Assembly (NCBI GenBank): GCA_947034885.2
Contig: OX344754.2
Location: 13,189,501 to 13,253,500, forward strand
Reading direction: 5' to 3'
Source: Thuidium tamariscinum
Taxonomy: Eukaryota > Streptophyta > Bryopsida > Hypnales > Thuidiaceae
Length of the DNA stretch: 64,000 nucleotides
Positions 26,532-38,252 of the stretch are shown here, piece by piece (position 1 is the first letter of the stretch; the number at the start of each line of letters is the position of its first letter). Under the pieces are notes generated by a model, which saw only the letters and a program-made list of their open reading frames with translations, had not been told where the DNA came from and searched no databases. Position numbers and translations under genes: made by a program.

Positions 26532-27112
26532 TTGCGCTCTGAATTGCTGCTCAAGACTGTGCGAATTGGACTGCCATGGATATATGCGGTCATGGACGAG
26601 GTACGAGTGAACGCACCTGCCAATGTCGACTACGACCTCAGCTCCTCCCCAACTGGGAGTTCAGGATCCCATGCGCTGGCTGCCGCTGGCATGGCGAGCC
26701 GTCTTCCGATCCGGAAGCCAGCAAATGGAACCTGCTACCCCTCGTGATCCAGCACATTATCTGTCTTGCTCACCCTACTTCTCCTCTCGCTTTCAGCACG
26801 CGCTCCAGGAAAATGCGAGCTTACCATCAAGCTCGAGAACGAGCTCGAGCTCGAAGCCTCCAAAGTGCAGTAGGAGAAGTGTGCGAGATCGAAGAAGCAG
26901 TCGGTGAATCGGTATCGGATGTCTTTTGGAAGCCTAAGCAGCAATGGGGGTCTCTTCTTGACAAGTGGGGATGGATAGACGATGGCCGGGTCCGCCGGAA
27001 GATTGCCGACAGGGAGGCGCGGCACGCCGAGCTTTTGAAACTGAAGGTCGTGCCTTGGCGGCGGCGCTTTGTACACGGCTGTTCGCAGTACATAGTGAAC
27101 GTATTTAAGTGA
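26532..27112 (+). CDS. Uncertain small gene or gene remnant
   Basis: A GC-richer island inside AT-rich DNA. A continuous frame runs from 26576 to 27112 (178 aa). Its second half looks protein-like, rich in Arg/Glu and Trp (RRKIADREARHAELLKLK, WGSLLDKWGWIDDG). The first half of that frame does not look coding. Another frame from 26594, reading through VNAPANVDYDLSSSP and ending at 26747, looks more natural, so a frameshift or unrecognised splice may join them. I recognise no family, signal peptide or membrane segment. It may be a young gene, a pseudogene or a transcribed leader. Confidence 0.3.
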
Positions 27113-27283
27113 AAGTTTTCTCTGCGATCTATCTCGAGAGGCTCAATGGCCATGGAGCATGAAGAGTAGCTCTGGTCGCTTCATCGGAGGCAATTCGCTT
27201 TCTTCTCTCAGGGAAGATAAATTTCTCATCGCCTCCTCTGCAAGATCCAAACCTGTGCAACAGGTCATATACATTGTCACATT

Positions 27284-27628
27284 TTACAGGTCAGAGCTTG
27301 CTTCTTGTTGAGGTAGAGCGACGTCGTCAACCTTGATGGAATACCCGGGTATCACCAAACCCACACGATCACGCAACTCATAACTAATGGGCAATTGCAT
27401 GTTGCCCGTCTGATGATCGTCAAACTGATCTGTTCCAAGCTTCAATTGATCATAACGGCACTGGTCAATTACTACAGACTCGAGAACGTACGTTATGAAG
27501 TCAAGTGGGAGCATTGTGACCATTCTGAGAGGCTTGAGCGGATTGTTAGGCACCATGTCAGGTAATAACTTTAAGCACAAATGTAGAGAGTCAAAGCAAA
27601 GAATGGACAGGGGAAATGCTATGGACAT
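27284..27628 (-). CDS. Uncertain open frame, unknown product
   Basis: A minus-strand frame of 114 aa whose last ~90 residues have ordinary protein composition (LPLDFITYVLESVVIDQCRY, PISYELRDRVGLVIPGYSIK). They end at a stop shortly before a GC-balanced flank. Just upstream of the internal Met, at about 27560, the minus strand reads pyrimidine-poor sequence without a clear splice acceptor. It could be the last exon of an otherwise decayed gene. A second minus-strand frame at 27707-28138 follows upstream but looks less protein-like. No family is recognised. Confidence 0.25.
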   Translation of the reverse strand: MSIAFPLSILCFDSLHLCLKLLPDMVPNNPLKPLRMVTMLPLDFITYVLESVVIDQCRYDQLKLGTDQFDDHQTGNMQLPISYELRDRVGLVIPGYSIKVDDVALPQQEASSDL

Positions 27629-28138
27629 GGGGTTTGTTCAGGATTTTACAGATGAACCCCGAAACGCCTGTACCCCAGGGTTAATAAAAAGAAATAGACC
27701 TTACTTTTATATAGTTACCCTTGAATGCTTATTTAGGAACTCTCTTAACAAGATCCTCCTCTGACAATTGCGCAACTTTACTGTCTGTAAGGATTGTAAA
27801 CAAGCCTGAGCTAGCGAGGAACTATTTAACTTAAAGGAGTAGGCATGGTGTACAATTTCCATCTTATCGCGAGTTTGCGACCGACCCGGCGACCGATCAA
27901 CATATGCGCAGAGCGTGAGAGGGGAATTATTGACTTGGCGGCCGCGCTTGCTTCCGGGTGAGCTACATACAGAAGGCTTTCGAAGAGCTACAGAGAGATC
28001 CATTTTCTCATACAAATACATCATGACTCGGGAGCACATGATGCTGAATGTCGTTTCAGAATTGAAGAGGATTTGCATTCGGGGTGAAATCTTCCGAGTT
28101 GAGCAGTAATCGTTGATCATTAAACTATATGCGCGCAT

Positions 28139-28653
28139 TCGATTCCAGAGAGAAACTGAAAATTAGACGAACAGCAGAACCCTACTTACATGGGAATTGC
28201 ACGTACGCCAGTCATCGCATTGAGAAACAGCGAAGTCACGAACTTCAGCCAGTCAGCCTGGCTGGCTTGCTAACTACCTTGCACATGTAATTCAAGAAAT
28301 CGGAGGTCAGAATGGAATAATTATCAATTTTATTACATACTCAGTTGAAGATCAGGCCGCGCCATGCCACCGGCATGCCTATTAAGCTGGCCCGATCTAT
28401 CTGATCGATTAAAAATAAAAAGACGTGCCTGCTTTGCAAAGCTAGCATCTATCTCGCACACCAAGTTCGATAGTTAGCAATCACATACACAACTAAAAAA
28501 TATCGATCCCTTCACCCGGCTTGCGCGGCCATGCCTTGCCATGAAGGCCAGGCATCCAGATAGTGGAACACACGATGATGCGTTCCCTTGCGTTCGATCG
28601 TACGTCAGTTTCATGCTTCCTAGCCTCGAATTGGTCGGATGCCATTCTCCAGT
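28139..28653. other. Downstream flank of the S1 gene
   Basis: No gene is visible. On the minus strand this is the 3' side of the S1-type gene and may contain its 3' untranslated region and polyadenylation site; 'tttatt' on the plus strand near 28330 is compatible. Confidence 0.35.
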
Positions 28654-29073
28654 TCAGGGCCAGCGGTAGACATGCTCCACGTAGCCGTCGTATCGCGTGA
28701 GCGACAAGCCATAGTCGTCGGCCACCCACGGGCACGCCGACGGGTTGTAGCACGGACCTCCGCGACTCCTCCACAACACGAACATGCCGGTGTACGAGTC
28801 CGGCCCCGAGAAGTTGCACGACCACACGGCGTCGTGGTCGATCCCCGCGCGGATATCGAAGCCCCACATCTGGCCCGGATTCAAGTCCACCGTCGGCGAC
28901 GTCTGCAGATTCGACCAGCAGTACAGCCGCATACGCCCGGGCAAGCTGTTCTTTACCGACAGGTACACGGCGGCGTCGCTGCGGCCCACGGCGCTGAACA
29001 ACACAAGCACGACCAGCGCCACCGCGACCAGAGGGGCAGCAGCAGATCGACCCATCTCGACGTCAGAAGCCAA
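28654..29073 (-). CDS. Secreted S1/S-protein homologue (SPH)
   Basis: A single-exon gene for a 139-aa protein of the plant self-incompatibility protein S1 family. Residues 1-34 form a signal peptide with a hydrophobic core (VALVVLVLFSAV), so the mature protein is small and secreted. The mature part shows the family pattern: an N-terminal strand ending VKNSLPGRMRLYCWS, a W.F.......(W)C block (MWGFDIRAGI to AVWSCNFSG), and the C-terminal CYNPSACPWVADDYGLSLT block. Four cysteines (52, 86, 108, 114) are at the positions expected for the two conserved disulphides. In poppy, S1 is the stigma determinant of self-incompatibility, but most family members in other plants, including mosses and liverworts, have unknown signalling or defence roles. 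An in-frame second Met at residue 7 is an alternative start. The gene is isolated from the others. Confidence 0.88.
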   Translation of the reverse strand: MASDVEMGRSAAAPLVAVALVVLVLFSAVGRSDAAVYLSVKNSLPGRMRLYCWSNLQTSPTVDLNPGQMWGFDIRAGIDHDAVWSCNFSGPDSYTGMFVLWRSRGGPCYNPSACPWVADDYGLSLTRYDGYVEHVYRWP

Positions 29074-30137
29074 ACTTCAACTCTAGCCAATTCAATCCTG
29101 CGCACATGGATATATGCATCACATATATAATTAAGCAGCGAGACGCACGCAGTTCATTTCATTTCATCGACAGTTAGTATGCTCATTCACTAAGGTGGCT
29201 CCGCTAGCTAGCTGCAGCATGAAATGAAGCCAGCGGTCAACATGAAAAGCAGAAACCTACCTGACATCGAATTCAAGCATGAAATGAGGAACATGAATAT
29301 ATGCCGTGAACTACACGAACAACACTATCAACGGAAAAAATATTGCTTGTTTCAGAAAACACGAAAAGCATGAAAACAGGCATGTCCGATCCAATCAATA
29401 TATCTGCATTGCTCATCTACACTGCCAACGTACCCACAATCTCGCTCTACAGCAAAGCTGGGTACCAAGCACAAAGTAGTTTCACATGGTGACGAAGAAG
29501 TACATGTATATTCGAAACCGCGTGACCTGTATGCTATTCTACATCCATGGCCTTGAAATGCATACAAGTTAGAGCGAATTTTTTCCCAGGGTGGCAACCT
29601 AGAGCGCCAGCTTACCGCGGGCGTACGTTACACGTGCAGTAGTAGAAACGCAGCAAACGTACAGCAGGCGCTACACGACGAATTATCTTCTTCAATATAT
29701 TCCAAGTTCCAACTTAACATTCTATGGATGCAATTCTATATATATTCAAGACCACTGCTCACACGCACATGCGTGCAATTGCAAGGATTGTCAAAAGAAC
29801 AAGAAACACGTACAAAAGCAAACGAGCAGATCGTGGCCGGGAGTCATCTAGTAAACGTAACAAAGAGATCTGAGCATGCATTCAACCAAACGATCAGGCC
29901 GGATCAGGAGAGGCGAGATTTCGAACGGGAAACAGTACTAACTTACAGTAATCCGAATTGAACTGCATTGCCCGGGTGCAAGCAAGCAGGCTGACTAACT
30001 TAGCCTGCAGATCGAAGGAATGGAAGGAGAGAGACAGAGAGAGAGCGAGAGAGAGGAGAATATGTCTCCAAGGCGCTGCACATGAGCCTGAAAGACGCGA
30101 GAAGAAAGAGTGAGGAGCCATGGCTCCTTATATGGCA
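29074..30137 (-). promoter_or_regulatory. Probable promoter and leader of the S1 gene
   Basis: This is the upstream side of the minus-strand S1 gene. A TATA-like stretch (29119-29131, 'catatataattaa' on the plus strand) lies about 50 bp from the ATG. A long purine tract at about 30015-30060 ('gagagagacagagagagagc') reads as a CT tract on the gene strand, like CT-rich leader or promoter tracts of plant genes. An intron in the leader cannot be excluded. Short open frames here match nothing. Confidence 0.35.
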
Positions 30138-30400
30138 GGACGTTAAATCCTACCATCGAAGGTGGGCCCAGCAGGGTGGATTTACTTCAGGGGAAAACGC
30201 AGGAATTTTTTATTTTTTGTAAACAATTTTTTTTTGCAAATTCTGAATTCATATTTGCAATCAGGGACCCCAAATTTTCCAGGGGAGGCGGAGATCATAC
30301 TCTACACACGGCACAAAGGAGGGGGCCTTTTTCACTTTTACCCGGAAGCACCCAAAATTTAACCTGCTGGACCCACCTTTGATGGTAGGATTTAACGTCC
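30138..30400. mobile_element. MITE with ~40-bp inverted ends
   Basis: The ends begin GGACGTTAAATCCTACCATC and are reverse complements for about 40 bp with a few mismatches, through 'aaggtgggcccagcagg' on the left and its counterpart on the right. The spacer is about 180 bp. 'tggcagg' occurs just outside the left end (30133-30139) and again a few bases beyond the right end (30406-30412). Because of that offset the target duplication is uncertain. The element lies upstream of the S1 gene and may contribute to its regulatory region. Confidence 0.65.
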
Positions 30401-32895
30401 AGCCTCTGGCAGGGATCGCAGCTGCGGATCTTTTCTTCAACCACCTGCCCGGCCAGGACGCCACCTCATTCACTTGTGACTGACCCTTCAAGTGATTCCC
30501 ATATCCTTTTGTTAAATCTTTGAACAATTTATGTTATTTCCCTCAATTTTATTGAACGGGTGGTATACGAAGTCTATGTAATTATAATCTAGAGATTCGA
30601 GCATTACTTCGGATGACAAAATGAGAAATGTTTTGGACAAGACATTGCCCCATTCAAAGCACTCTTCATCAGGGCTTTCTTTTGGCTTTCTAGTGCCAGA
30701 TTGAACAAGAAAAATTTAATTTTCCTAAAGAATAGCAACAAGTTGTAAAGTTGGGTTTTGCTAAAACTTAGACTCTTGAAAAAATTCTTAGATGAAATTG
30801 CCAAATTGTAAATGAAAACATTATTATGGACATGTGATATGTGCTAATGTCATATTTTCAATCCAATATGTAGAGAATGTTGAAATTTGGAGCACCATTG
30901 GGTGATTGCAAGAAACACCTACCAATTTTGCTGCATTTGGATGATTTTTTCGGGAGTTTCTTAAAATCAAAAAATTGTTATTTTAAATTTTTTTTAAATA
31001 TGACTCATGTATACACCTTTAAGATGAAGGTACCCATAGAAGGAATTGCACAAAAAAAAATTCTAAGTAGGAAGATTAGAAAAGTGCCAAGTTCCAAGAA
31101 AATATATACCTTGATGTTTTAATTAGGTAAAAATAGAAAAATTATGTAAATTCACAAAATCAAAATTATCCATTTGCAACAATTTTAAATGGAGATGGTC
31201 ATTCATCAAAAAAATCACTAAAATACTACTTTATAGGTTTCAAAATACAAGTAGAAAGAAGAATCTCACTTTGTAGACTTCCACACGACATAAAAATAAC
31301 TTTCTTTCAAGATCCCTCACATAGAGAGCTGGAAGTCTACTAGAAGACCATCTCATCCAAATTTCATCTCAAAATCATTAAAAAAAAGGTACTCATTAGT
31401 GACTAAAACCCCCTAAACTGCCAAGTGTGACATTCAATTGGGGTCTATTTTCGGATAGTAAAGAATTTTTGAAAATTATTAAAAAAAATTAGGGAAGGTG
31501 TATGATAGTTATGAGTACCTTCTCTATAAATCTTGAGTCATTTAGAGCCAAAACATAGAAGTTATGACCAAAAAACAAATGACCGAAATGAGCACACTAG
31601 ATGTGACAAAAAGTAGGACAAGTGTTTCTTGCAATTATCCCACTTTCAAAATTTTCCTTACCACTTTGGAACTTTATAAAACATGAAAAAAAATCCTATT
31701 AGTCTTCAATTCTTCAGCATGTAGAAGATGGACTTTACAAAGCTTTTAAATCTTTTAAATATCAATACCATTTTTTTTGTCAAAAACCACTCAAAATAGC
31801 CATTTTGTTGTATTCATCCATTTTATTTAAAAAATACTTTTTGAAGAATCTGATTGTAGAATCTTGTAATTTACTTGTCTCAAATCACATAGTAAAAATT
31901 CCATGAAGTTTGAATTTATAAATTGAAAGATATTAAAATTCACAGTTGAATTTATTTATTTATATAAATAGTAGCCTCGAATTTCAAATGACTTTGATAG
32001 TTTGACCAGCATTTGTGGAAAATATTTGTACTATTGATCTTGAATTCTAAAATAATTGTTCTGGAGAATGAGTTGAAAGTCTAGGTTAAAAATTTGCAAA
32101 AAAGTCTACTTGATTTTCATTAGTTAAAAAATTATTTAAGTAGAAGGAGGTCCAAGCTTGATAGAAAAACTAAATCAATAATAGCTATAAGACGAGACTT
32201 AAATACTATAATCCCAACAATGAGATTATTCTAGAATAGAAACTTAACCTTGTCAAAGAATTTTTTTTAAATTGTAAAATTGATTCCCAAAATGAATTCT
32301 ATGAGTTATTTTTTAAAGAAGATGTTGAAATTGCCTAAATACAAGATTGTTCATAACTTTCACATTACTAATCTAGATGGAATGAATCAAAGCTTTAAAT
32401 GTAAACAAAAATATTATCTATGAGAAAAAAAGCTAAAAATTTATTTTCAAATTTTTGTGGAATTCTTGTATTGCCTAATCATATGAAAATTATATTTAAT
32501 AAGATGGAATTATGACTTTTGCTCCTAGGTCTCTTAAAGGGACAATGGTCTTTTAGGAGTTAAGGGAATTTAATAATTTGATTTATACATGGTCTCTTAA
32601 TTCATAGAAGAATTCAATATCTACTAAATAGTGTGGTAGATTTGATTAGGAGATATCTTAGAACAAGGGCAACATTTACAAACCTTAGGCACTATATAAC
32701 AAAGAAAAATAATTGTCTTCTCAAATGTCATACCACACTTTTATACAATGATACTCTAAATGGGGGTGCCTTTGCCTTTTGGACCTAAATATAAACCCTT
32801 AAAATACTATAAGAAACTTGTGTTTTTTGTGTTGTTTTCACAAAAATGTATCCTATTTTCTCAAACATCACGTCTTTAGTAGCAAATAGCTGCAA
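30401..32895. other. AT-rich intergenic DNA
   Basis: No gene, intact element or strong repeat is visible. The open frames are short and of low-complexity composition. Confidence 0.5.
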
Positions 32896-33240
32896 CACTA
32901 CAAAAAAAAACCCAAAAACGTGACTGCGAAAAATGACTGCAGAGTGTCTGCACAGGAGTCACTCCACTCTTTCATGACTACAAAGTGACTACACACCATT
33001 GCAATCATTGTGGACAAGGTAGTGACTACAGTGCAGCTTAGTGTATTATCACACACTTGGATGAAAAAAGGATGATAAGATCTACGTGGCACTTGTGATT
33101 TTTGGGCAGTTGTTCAAAAATTGTGGGTAGTTGCCCATTCCACTCCAAAATTTTGAAGAAGTACCATGACGTCACCAAATTTCAGAGTCACTTTGCAGTC
33201 ACTATGGAGTCATTGTCAAGTTGAAATACTGTTGACATGG

Positions 33241-33425
33241 ACATCCACGTCAGAGTCACGTAGAAGTCATTATGTAGTCATTTTGATATTATGAATCATC
33301 CGTACGTTGCTGACGTCAGAGTCACTGTGAAGTCAAAGTCACGTAGAAGTCACAATGAAGTCATTATGTAGTCATTTGGTATTATGAATAATCCGTACGT
33401 TGCTGACGTCAGAGTCATTGTAAAG
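33241..33425 (+). repeat. ~93-bp direct duplication
   Basis: Two copies of a unit containing 'atccgtacgttgctgacg' followed by 'tcagagtca' start at about 33298 and 33391. The unit is itself built of 'agtcac' and 'agtcat' words of the subterminal region. Confidence 0.75.
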
Positions 33426-33582
33426 TCATTATTTAGTCACTTTGCAGTTGTAATGTAGTCACTATACAAAAATATTAAATGTAATTTTATTTTGTGGCTA
33501 TGTGTGCAAAAAATAAATATTAATAATTATATAGGAAGTAGTCACTTCACAGTCATATATGAATACATTCATAATTTTGCAA

Positions 33583-33708
33583 CAATACACCATACACAAT
33601 AATTTTGTATTGCATGATATACCACATACAATACACCATATACAATTCATACAATACAATATACCATATGCCATATACCATTCACCATACACCATACACC
33701 ATATGCAT
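33583..33708 (+). repeat. Degenerate 'ccatacac/atatacca' minisatellite
   Basis: Short imperfect repeats of 'atacacca' and 'atatacca' run through this stretch. The unit length is irregular, about 8-15 bp. Confidence 0.6.
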
Positions 33709-33779
33709 GCATTATTCCATGTATTTTAGTGTGTGAGTATGAATAGAAGAAATGTCAAGCCTTTTATAGAACTAGGATA

Positions 33780-33990
33780 GTAGTTGGCAAGACAAAGCTT
33801 GTGGGATATGTGAAACGCAAGAATTGCATTACAAATAATATTTTGAACCTCATTGAAATATAGTATATGAATTTTTTCCAAAAAACTTTGAACTGATGAA
33901 AGTTAGAAGATCATTGTCACTTTCACCTCCAAAAAACCGTTTTGGATTTTGAGCCTTAATTCAAAAGTTATAGACAAGTTTGCTAAAAGA
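33780..33990 (+). repeat. Diverged relative of the long-TIR arm
   Basis: The order of words 'gtgggatatgtga', 'gaattg', 'aacctca-ttgaaatatagta', 'aaaaaactt-gaact' and 'cacctccaaaaa-cgttt' matches the left arm of the element at 8593-12162 (about 8955-9140). It appears to be an old fragment of that repeat family now inside the CACTA element. Confidence 0.55.
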
Positions 33991-35165
33991 TTTGAAAAGG
34001 ATTGACATAGAGGGAGTACTAGACTTTTGAATAGTTGTTTCGTAGTTACACGCAGTCATTTTGTAGTAGAACCACAGTGGTGATGTAGTCACTTTGTAGT
34101 AGAATTACAGTGAAAAAATGTGACTTAATAATTACTATTGGGTTCTTTCTAAAGACCTTAGTTTAAATTTATTGATATTCTTTATATTTCAAATGTAAAT
34201 TATTTGAAGTGTTCAAAACTAGTGCAATGACAATGGCACACGTTTCTAGAAGTATTTGTGGCATATTCATAGGAATTTAAACAAAACATAAAAATGGACT
34301 CTAAAGAAAAAAATATTATACGCAAATAAAGAAAAAAATATTATACGCAAATAAAGAAAAAGACCACCAACAATGCATCATTTCACAATAAAATTATAAA
34401 ACAAAAGAAGTCTTGCATTCTAGAACAAGATGTTTAAGAAGAAATGAATAAGATATACCTAGGGGAAGCACTCCATGTATTTATATTGTTAGCAAACCAC
34501 ATGTAATAAAGACTTTAGACCCTCTACTTCTTGAATATTGATGCAATGGTCAACAAAATGTTTTTTCAATAAGTATTTGAGTTGGACTACAAGTCAATAT
34601 GAGTAATTTCCCTTCATTTCTCAATCTTCTTGAAAGTCGTATTATATATTATTTGACGTTAAAGTTTTCAACAATAAAAAACTAAGATAATTATCAATTA
34701 AAGTTGAAAATTATAAATTGAATTTATTATTAGGAATAATTTTGGCTCTAAAAAAGGCTGCAAGTTTTTCACCCCCATGGTGCAAATATATATATACATA
34801 CGTATACATATATGCATATATATATATATATATAATTTTTTGAAACTTCGAATCTAACATAGTACTACTAGTCCCGTATACACTACTTGAGATTGACAAT
34901 TGATAAATATTTTTTAAATATTTTAATTTCTTTCTCAATTTTTTAATTTTTTTTTGGAATTGCACCATGGAGGTGCTCAAAATGAATTCTTAATAACCTC
35001 TTTTAGGATTGAAATTTTTCCTAATGAGTTTATTCAAAAATTAATAAGGCCGGGATTAAAAACTCACTTTATTGCATATGATATATAAAATCTCCTAAGA
35101 GTTATCTTCTTAAGAAAAAAATTAGGAACAAAAAATTAGAAAAAATAAAAGATAACCTTCTCTTG

Positions 35166-35169
<4 letters not shown>

Positions 35170-35252
<83 letters not shown>
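35170..35252. repeat. Long (TA)n microsatellite
   Basis: About 41 uninterrupted TA dinucleotides. Such a tract can extrude as a cruciform and is likely to be length-polymorphic. Confidence 0.95.
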
Positions 35253-35253
<1 letters not shown>

Positions 35254-35868
35254 GTGTGTATGTGTGCAAAAGTCATTGGTATTAAAACAACTACTTTTGT
35301 AAAATTATATTGAATTTATAAAGACCAAGAAGTTAAAAAAAGACCAAATTATAAAATTTAAATGAAGAAAATTTTGGAGAATATACTTATCAATAAAAAT
35401 TCACAATGTATATGAAGAATTGAAACACTTATGAATAATTTTAAAATTTTGACTACAAGAAATTTCACCTAGTTAATATTAAATTTTTTTAAAAAATCTA
35501 AAATATTTGATACCTTGTTCTATGATACATATATTAGAAAAACTCATATAACTAGTTTTTAAATACTTTAATAGTCCTCAAAGAATATTAATTTCAGATA
35601 TGTAATTACATTTTTGAATTTCTTGTTAAAAAGGATATAAGAATTTTCTACATTTAAAGAAATTACATCCCTTGAGATTGGACTAAAGTGCATTTGTTTA
35701 TAAGTGATTGTAATTAGGGCCATATACTATAGGAGTTGCGTACCCAAGAAGATAACTTATTTGTTTAAAAAGGATATTAAAGTGTGAGTGTTGGAAAATT
35801 CTAAAGGGCCCTTGCAAGAAACATAGTGCATTTTTTTAGAGCATTTTAGCATTAAACACTTTTTTCAA

Positions 35869-36489
35869 CAAATTGTCCTATCCATTTTTTCTACAAAAAA
35901 ATCTTGATTTGGCTAAAAAAAATATTAAAGTCATTTTGAAGTCATACATTAGTCATAGACAGTGGCATTGTAGTCATAAAATAAGACTAAAGTCCACGTC
36001 AGCAAATTGTCCTATCCATTTTTTCTACAAAAAATGGTTGATTTGGCTAAAAAAAACATTAAAGTCATTTTGGAGTTACACATTAGTCATAGACAGTGGC
36101 ATTGTAGTCATAAAATAAGACTAAAGTCCACGTCAGCAAATTGTCCTATCCATTTTTTCTACAAAAAAATCTTGATTTGGCTAAAAGAAACATTAAAGTC
36201 ATTTTGGAGTTACACATTAGTCATAAACAGTGGCATTGTAGTCATAAAATAAGACTAAAGTCCACGTCAGCAAATTGTCCTATCCATTTTTTCTACAAAA
36301 AAATCTTGATTTGGCTAAAAAAAACATTGAAGTCATTTTGGAGTTACACATTAGTCATAGACAGTGGCATTATAGTCATAAAATAAGACTAAAGCCCACA
36401 TCAGCAAATTATCCTATCCATTTTTTCTAAAAAAGAATCTTGGTTTGGCTAAAAAACATTGAAGTCATTTTGGAGTCACACATTAGTTT
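35869..36489 (+). repeat. 134-bp tandem array, about 4.6 copies
   Basis: Units start with 'caaattgtcctatcc' at 35869, 36003, 36137, 36271 and 36405; the last is truncated. Each contains 'aagtcattttgga(a)gt', 'cattagtcata' and 'taaaataagactaaag', so the unit is made from the same 'agtcat' words as the ends of the surrounding CACTA element. Middle copies are nearly identical and the last is the most diverged. Overlapping 81-aa open frames repeat with the array and are a by-product of the period. Confidence 0.95.
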
Positions 36490-36892
36490 GTATATGTGCT
36501 CCTGTTTTTTACTTCCTGCCCGAAAGTCAAAAGTCCGGGCAGTATTACCCACGAAAAAACAAATAGTCATTTAGTAGTCAGTGGGAAGACATCTACAGTA
36601 GAATTCTGTGACTTGGGGTTACTTTTCAGTGACTGAGGCATCCGCAATTGACATTACCTCAGTTCCCGGCATCATCTTGTTCCCATGAGAACTGAAAATT
36701 GTGGATGAAAGCCTATCTTCATTGCACCCTAGTCAGTAGTTGGAAAAAATGACTCACAAATGACTATTCAGTCCTTGCTACCCTGGGGCTGGTGCAAATA
36801 TGGAAATTGCAGTCATTTTCTAGTCGTTTCCCCCCCAAAGTCACTTCTGAGTCATCTCCTGCAGTCACGATTTTGGGGTTTTTTTTGTAGTG

Positions 36893-38100
36893 AAACTACG
36901 TGAGGACAATTTTTGTTCACTTCAGCAATGAAGGGTTAAATTATTCACTTCCTAAGGTGAAAGCATCCAAAACTATCAATATCAGGTAGGACTTCCAAAA
37001 GCACCATGGACCCAAAAGCACCATCTACAATCCATGTACATTTTCCAAGTCACTTATATACATGTGGAAGAAATGCTTTTAGAATCAAACTTTGATCCTT
37101 CATTACTTTTGCATACAACTTCTAATTGCGGCCTTCTTTTGTGTGTTGGAACCTCCTTTCACTTACCATTAAGAAAATGAAAAATTTCAAATATCTAATA
37201 ATAGTAATCAAACACAATAGCAATTAGTAGCACTTTTGGATTACCTACTTTAAGCAATTCAATATAGTTGGAGACACCTTTTCCTAAAATTAGTATTTTT
37301 GTAGTATTAGTGAAAATAATGAATATTAAAAAGGAATTAGATTTTTTAGATGTCATATCTTAGTATGTAACTTCAATGATTTTTCAAAGGACTTGCTCCC
37401 TAAGCCATTGAAATTGTCCTAATAGGTAGACCAAAATCTAAAATTTTTTGGACATTGAAAAACTGTCCTAGAAAATACATAGATTGATGTTTTAATTTAT
37501 AAAAAATAGGAAAAACAATTTTGAACAAAACTAAAAATTTTCCATTTGAGAAGACTTCTTCATGATGAGGTTTGACTAAGAAAATGAGTTCAAAACTATT
37601 TTTAATGTTTAGAAGTGTGCACGCAAGGGAGGCCTATTTGCACTCATGTAGAGGTTATAAAATAATGTTTTTTTTGGTGCGCTTTGGTAGGGGCATGTCT
37701 ACCTACTACAAGAACAAACCACAAAAATTTCAACTAAAAATCATAAATTTTAACCACTCATCCGAATAAAAAACTCCCAATCTTGAAAGTGTGACATATT
37801 AACAATAATAACTTTTAAATATAAAATGATTTTTAAATTTAAAAAATATATATAGAATATCATTGGCATCATAAACTCTAGAAATAGTTTTTTTGGTTTG
37901 GGCATTGGATTCATCAATCAAAAGTTATAGCATCAAAGAAGAGCCACTTTTTACAAAGTGCTCAAAAGTGGTCGGTCTTTCTTGAACTCACCCTATATGC
38001 AAAAATATGATTGGCAAATATGACTAGTGTTCCCATCATACGTTCCATACTGTTCCCTATAAAATGTTAGTTGTTCTCAATGACTGTATACTATACATTC
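36893..38100. other. AT-rich intergenic DNA with dispersed repeat
   Basis: No gene is visible. The part 36960-37190 is a diverged copy of 51530-51720 ('catccaaaa', 'gcaccatctacaat', 'acattttccaagtca', 'acttttg-atac'). Confidence 0.5.
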
Positions 38101-38107
38101 AAAGTGT

Positions 38108-38252
38108 AGAAAAGCAAAATATGACTGGCAGTCATATTTTGTAGTCATATTTTTCCACAAAGTTTAGGACTCCTAGAATATGACTGCGAGTAGTCGCTAG
38201 TCATCTCCAGTCATATTTTGGCAGTCATAAAATGCTCATATTCTTGTAGTGG
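38108..38252. mobile_element. Possible CACTA-type end fragment
   Basis: This stretch ends 'ttcttgtagtg' and is packed with 'gactg', 'agtcat' and 'tagtcgctagtcat' words, as seen in the other CACTA-type ends of this window. A matching left end is not convincing ('ctactacaagaa' at about 37692 is the best candidate). It may be a truncated or decayed copy. Confidence 0.4.

Larger units (their letters stand above)
32896..36892. mobile_element. CACTA-type non-autonomous element, ~4.0 kb
   Basis: The left end reads CACTACAAAAAAAAACCC followed by 'aaaaacgtgactg'. The right end is its inverse, with 'cagtcacga', then 'ggggtttttttt' and GTAGTG. The trinucleotides outside are caa and aaa, so a 3-bp target duplication is only approximate. 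Both ends carry dense 'agtcac' and 'gtagtcat' words in direct and inverted orientation, typical of CACTA subterminal repeats that bind the transposase. The interior holds a 93-bp duplication, a minisatellite, a (TA)n tract and a 134-bp tandem array, but no transposase. It shares termini and subterminal words with the short element at 1477-1628, which suggests mobilisation by one common transposase. Confidence 0.75.

Noticed and set aside
27284-27628. TDQFDD string resembling a motif of POT/NPF peptide-nitrate transporters
   Set aside because: There are no membrane segments around it and the rest of the frame does not resemble that family; a short chance match.
35873-36386. Three overlapping 81-aa open frames with repeated peptides
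   Set aside because: They are produced by the 134-bp tandem array; the period is not a multiple of three, so the frame shifts between copies.
35869-36489. CRISPR-like array
   Set aside because: Units are contiguous 134-bp tandem repeats without unique spacers, in a plant nuclear context and inside a transposon.
37693-38252. Complete 560-bp CACTA element
   Set aside because: The left end (ctactacaagaa) is imperfect and the left half lacks the 'agtcat' subterminal words; only the right fragment is kept as a weak feature.
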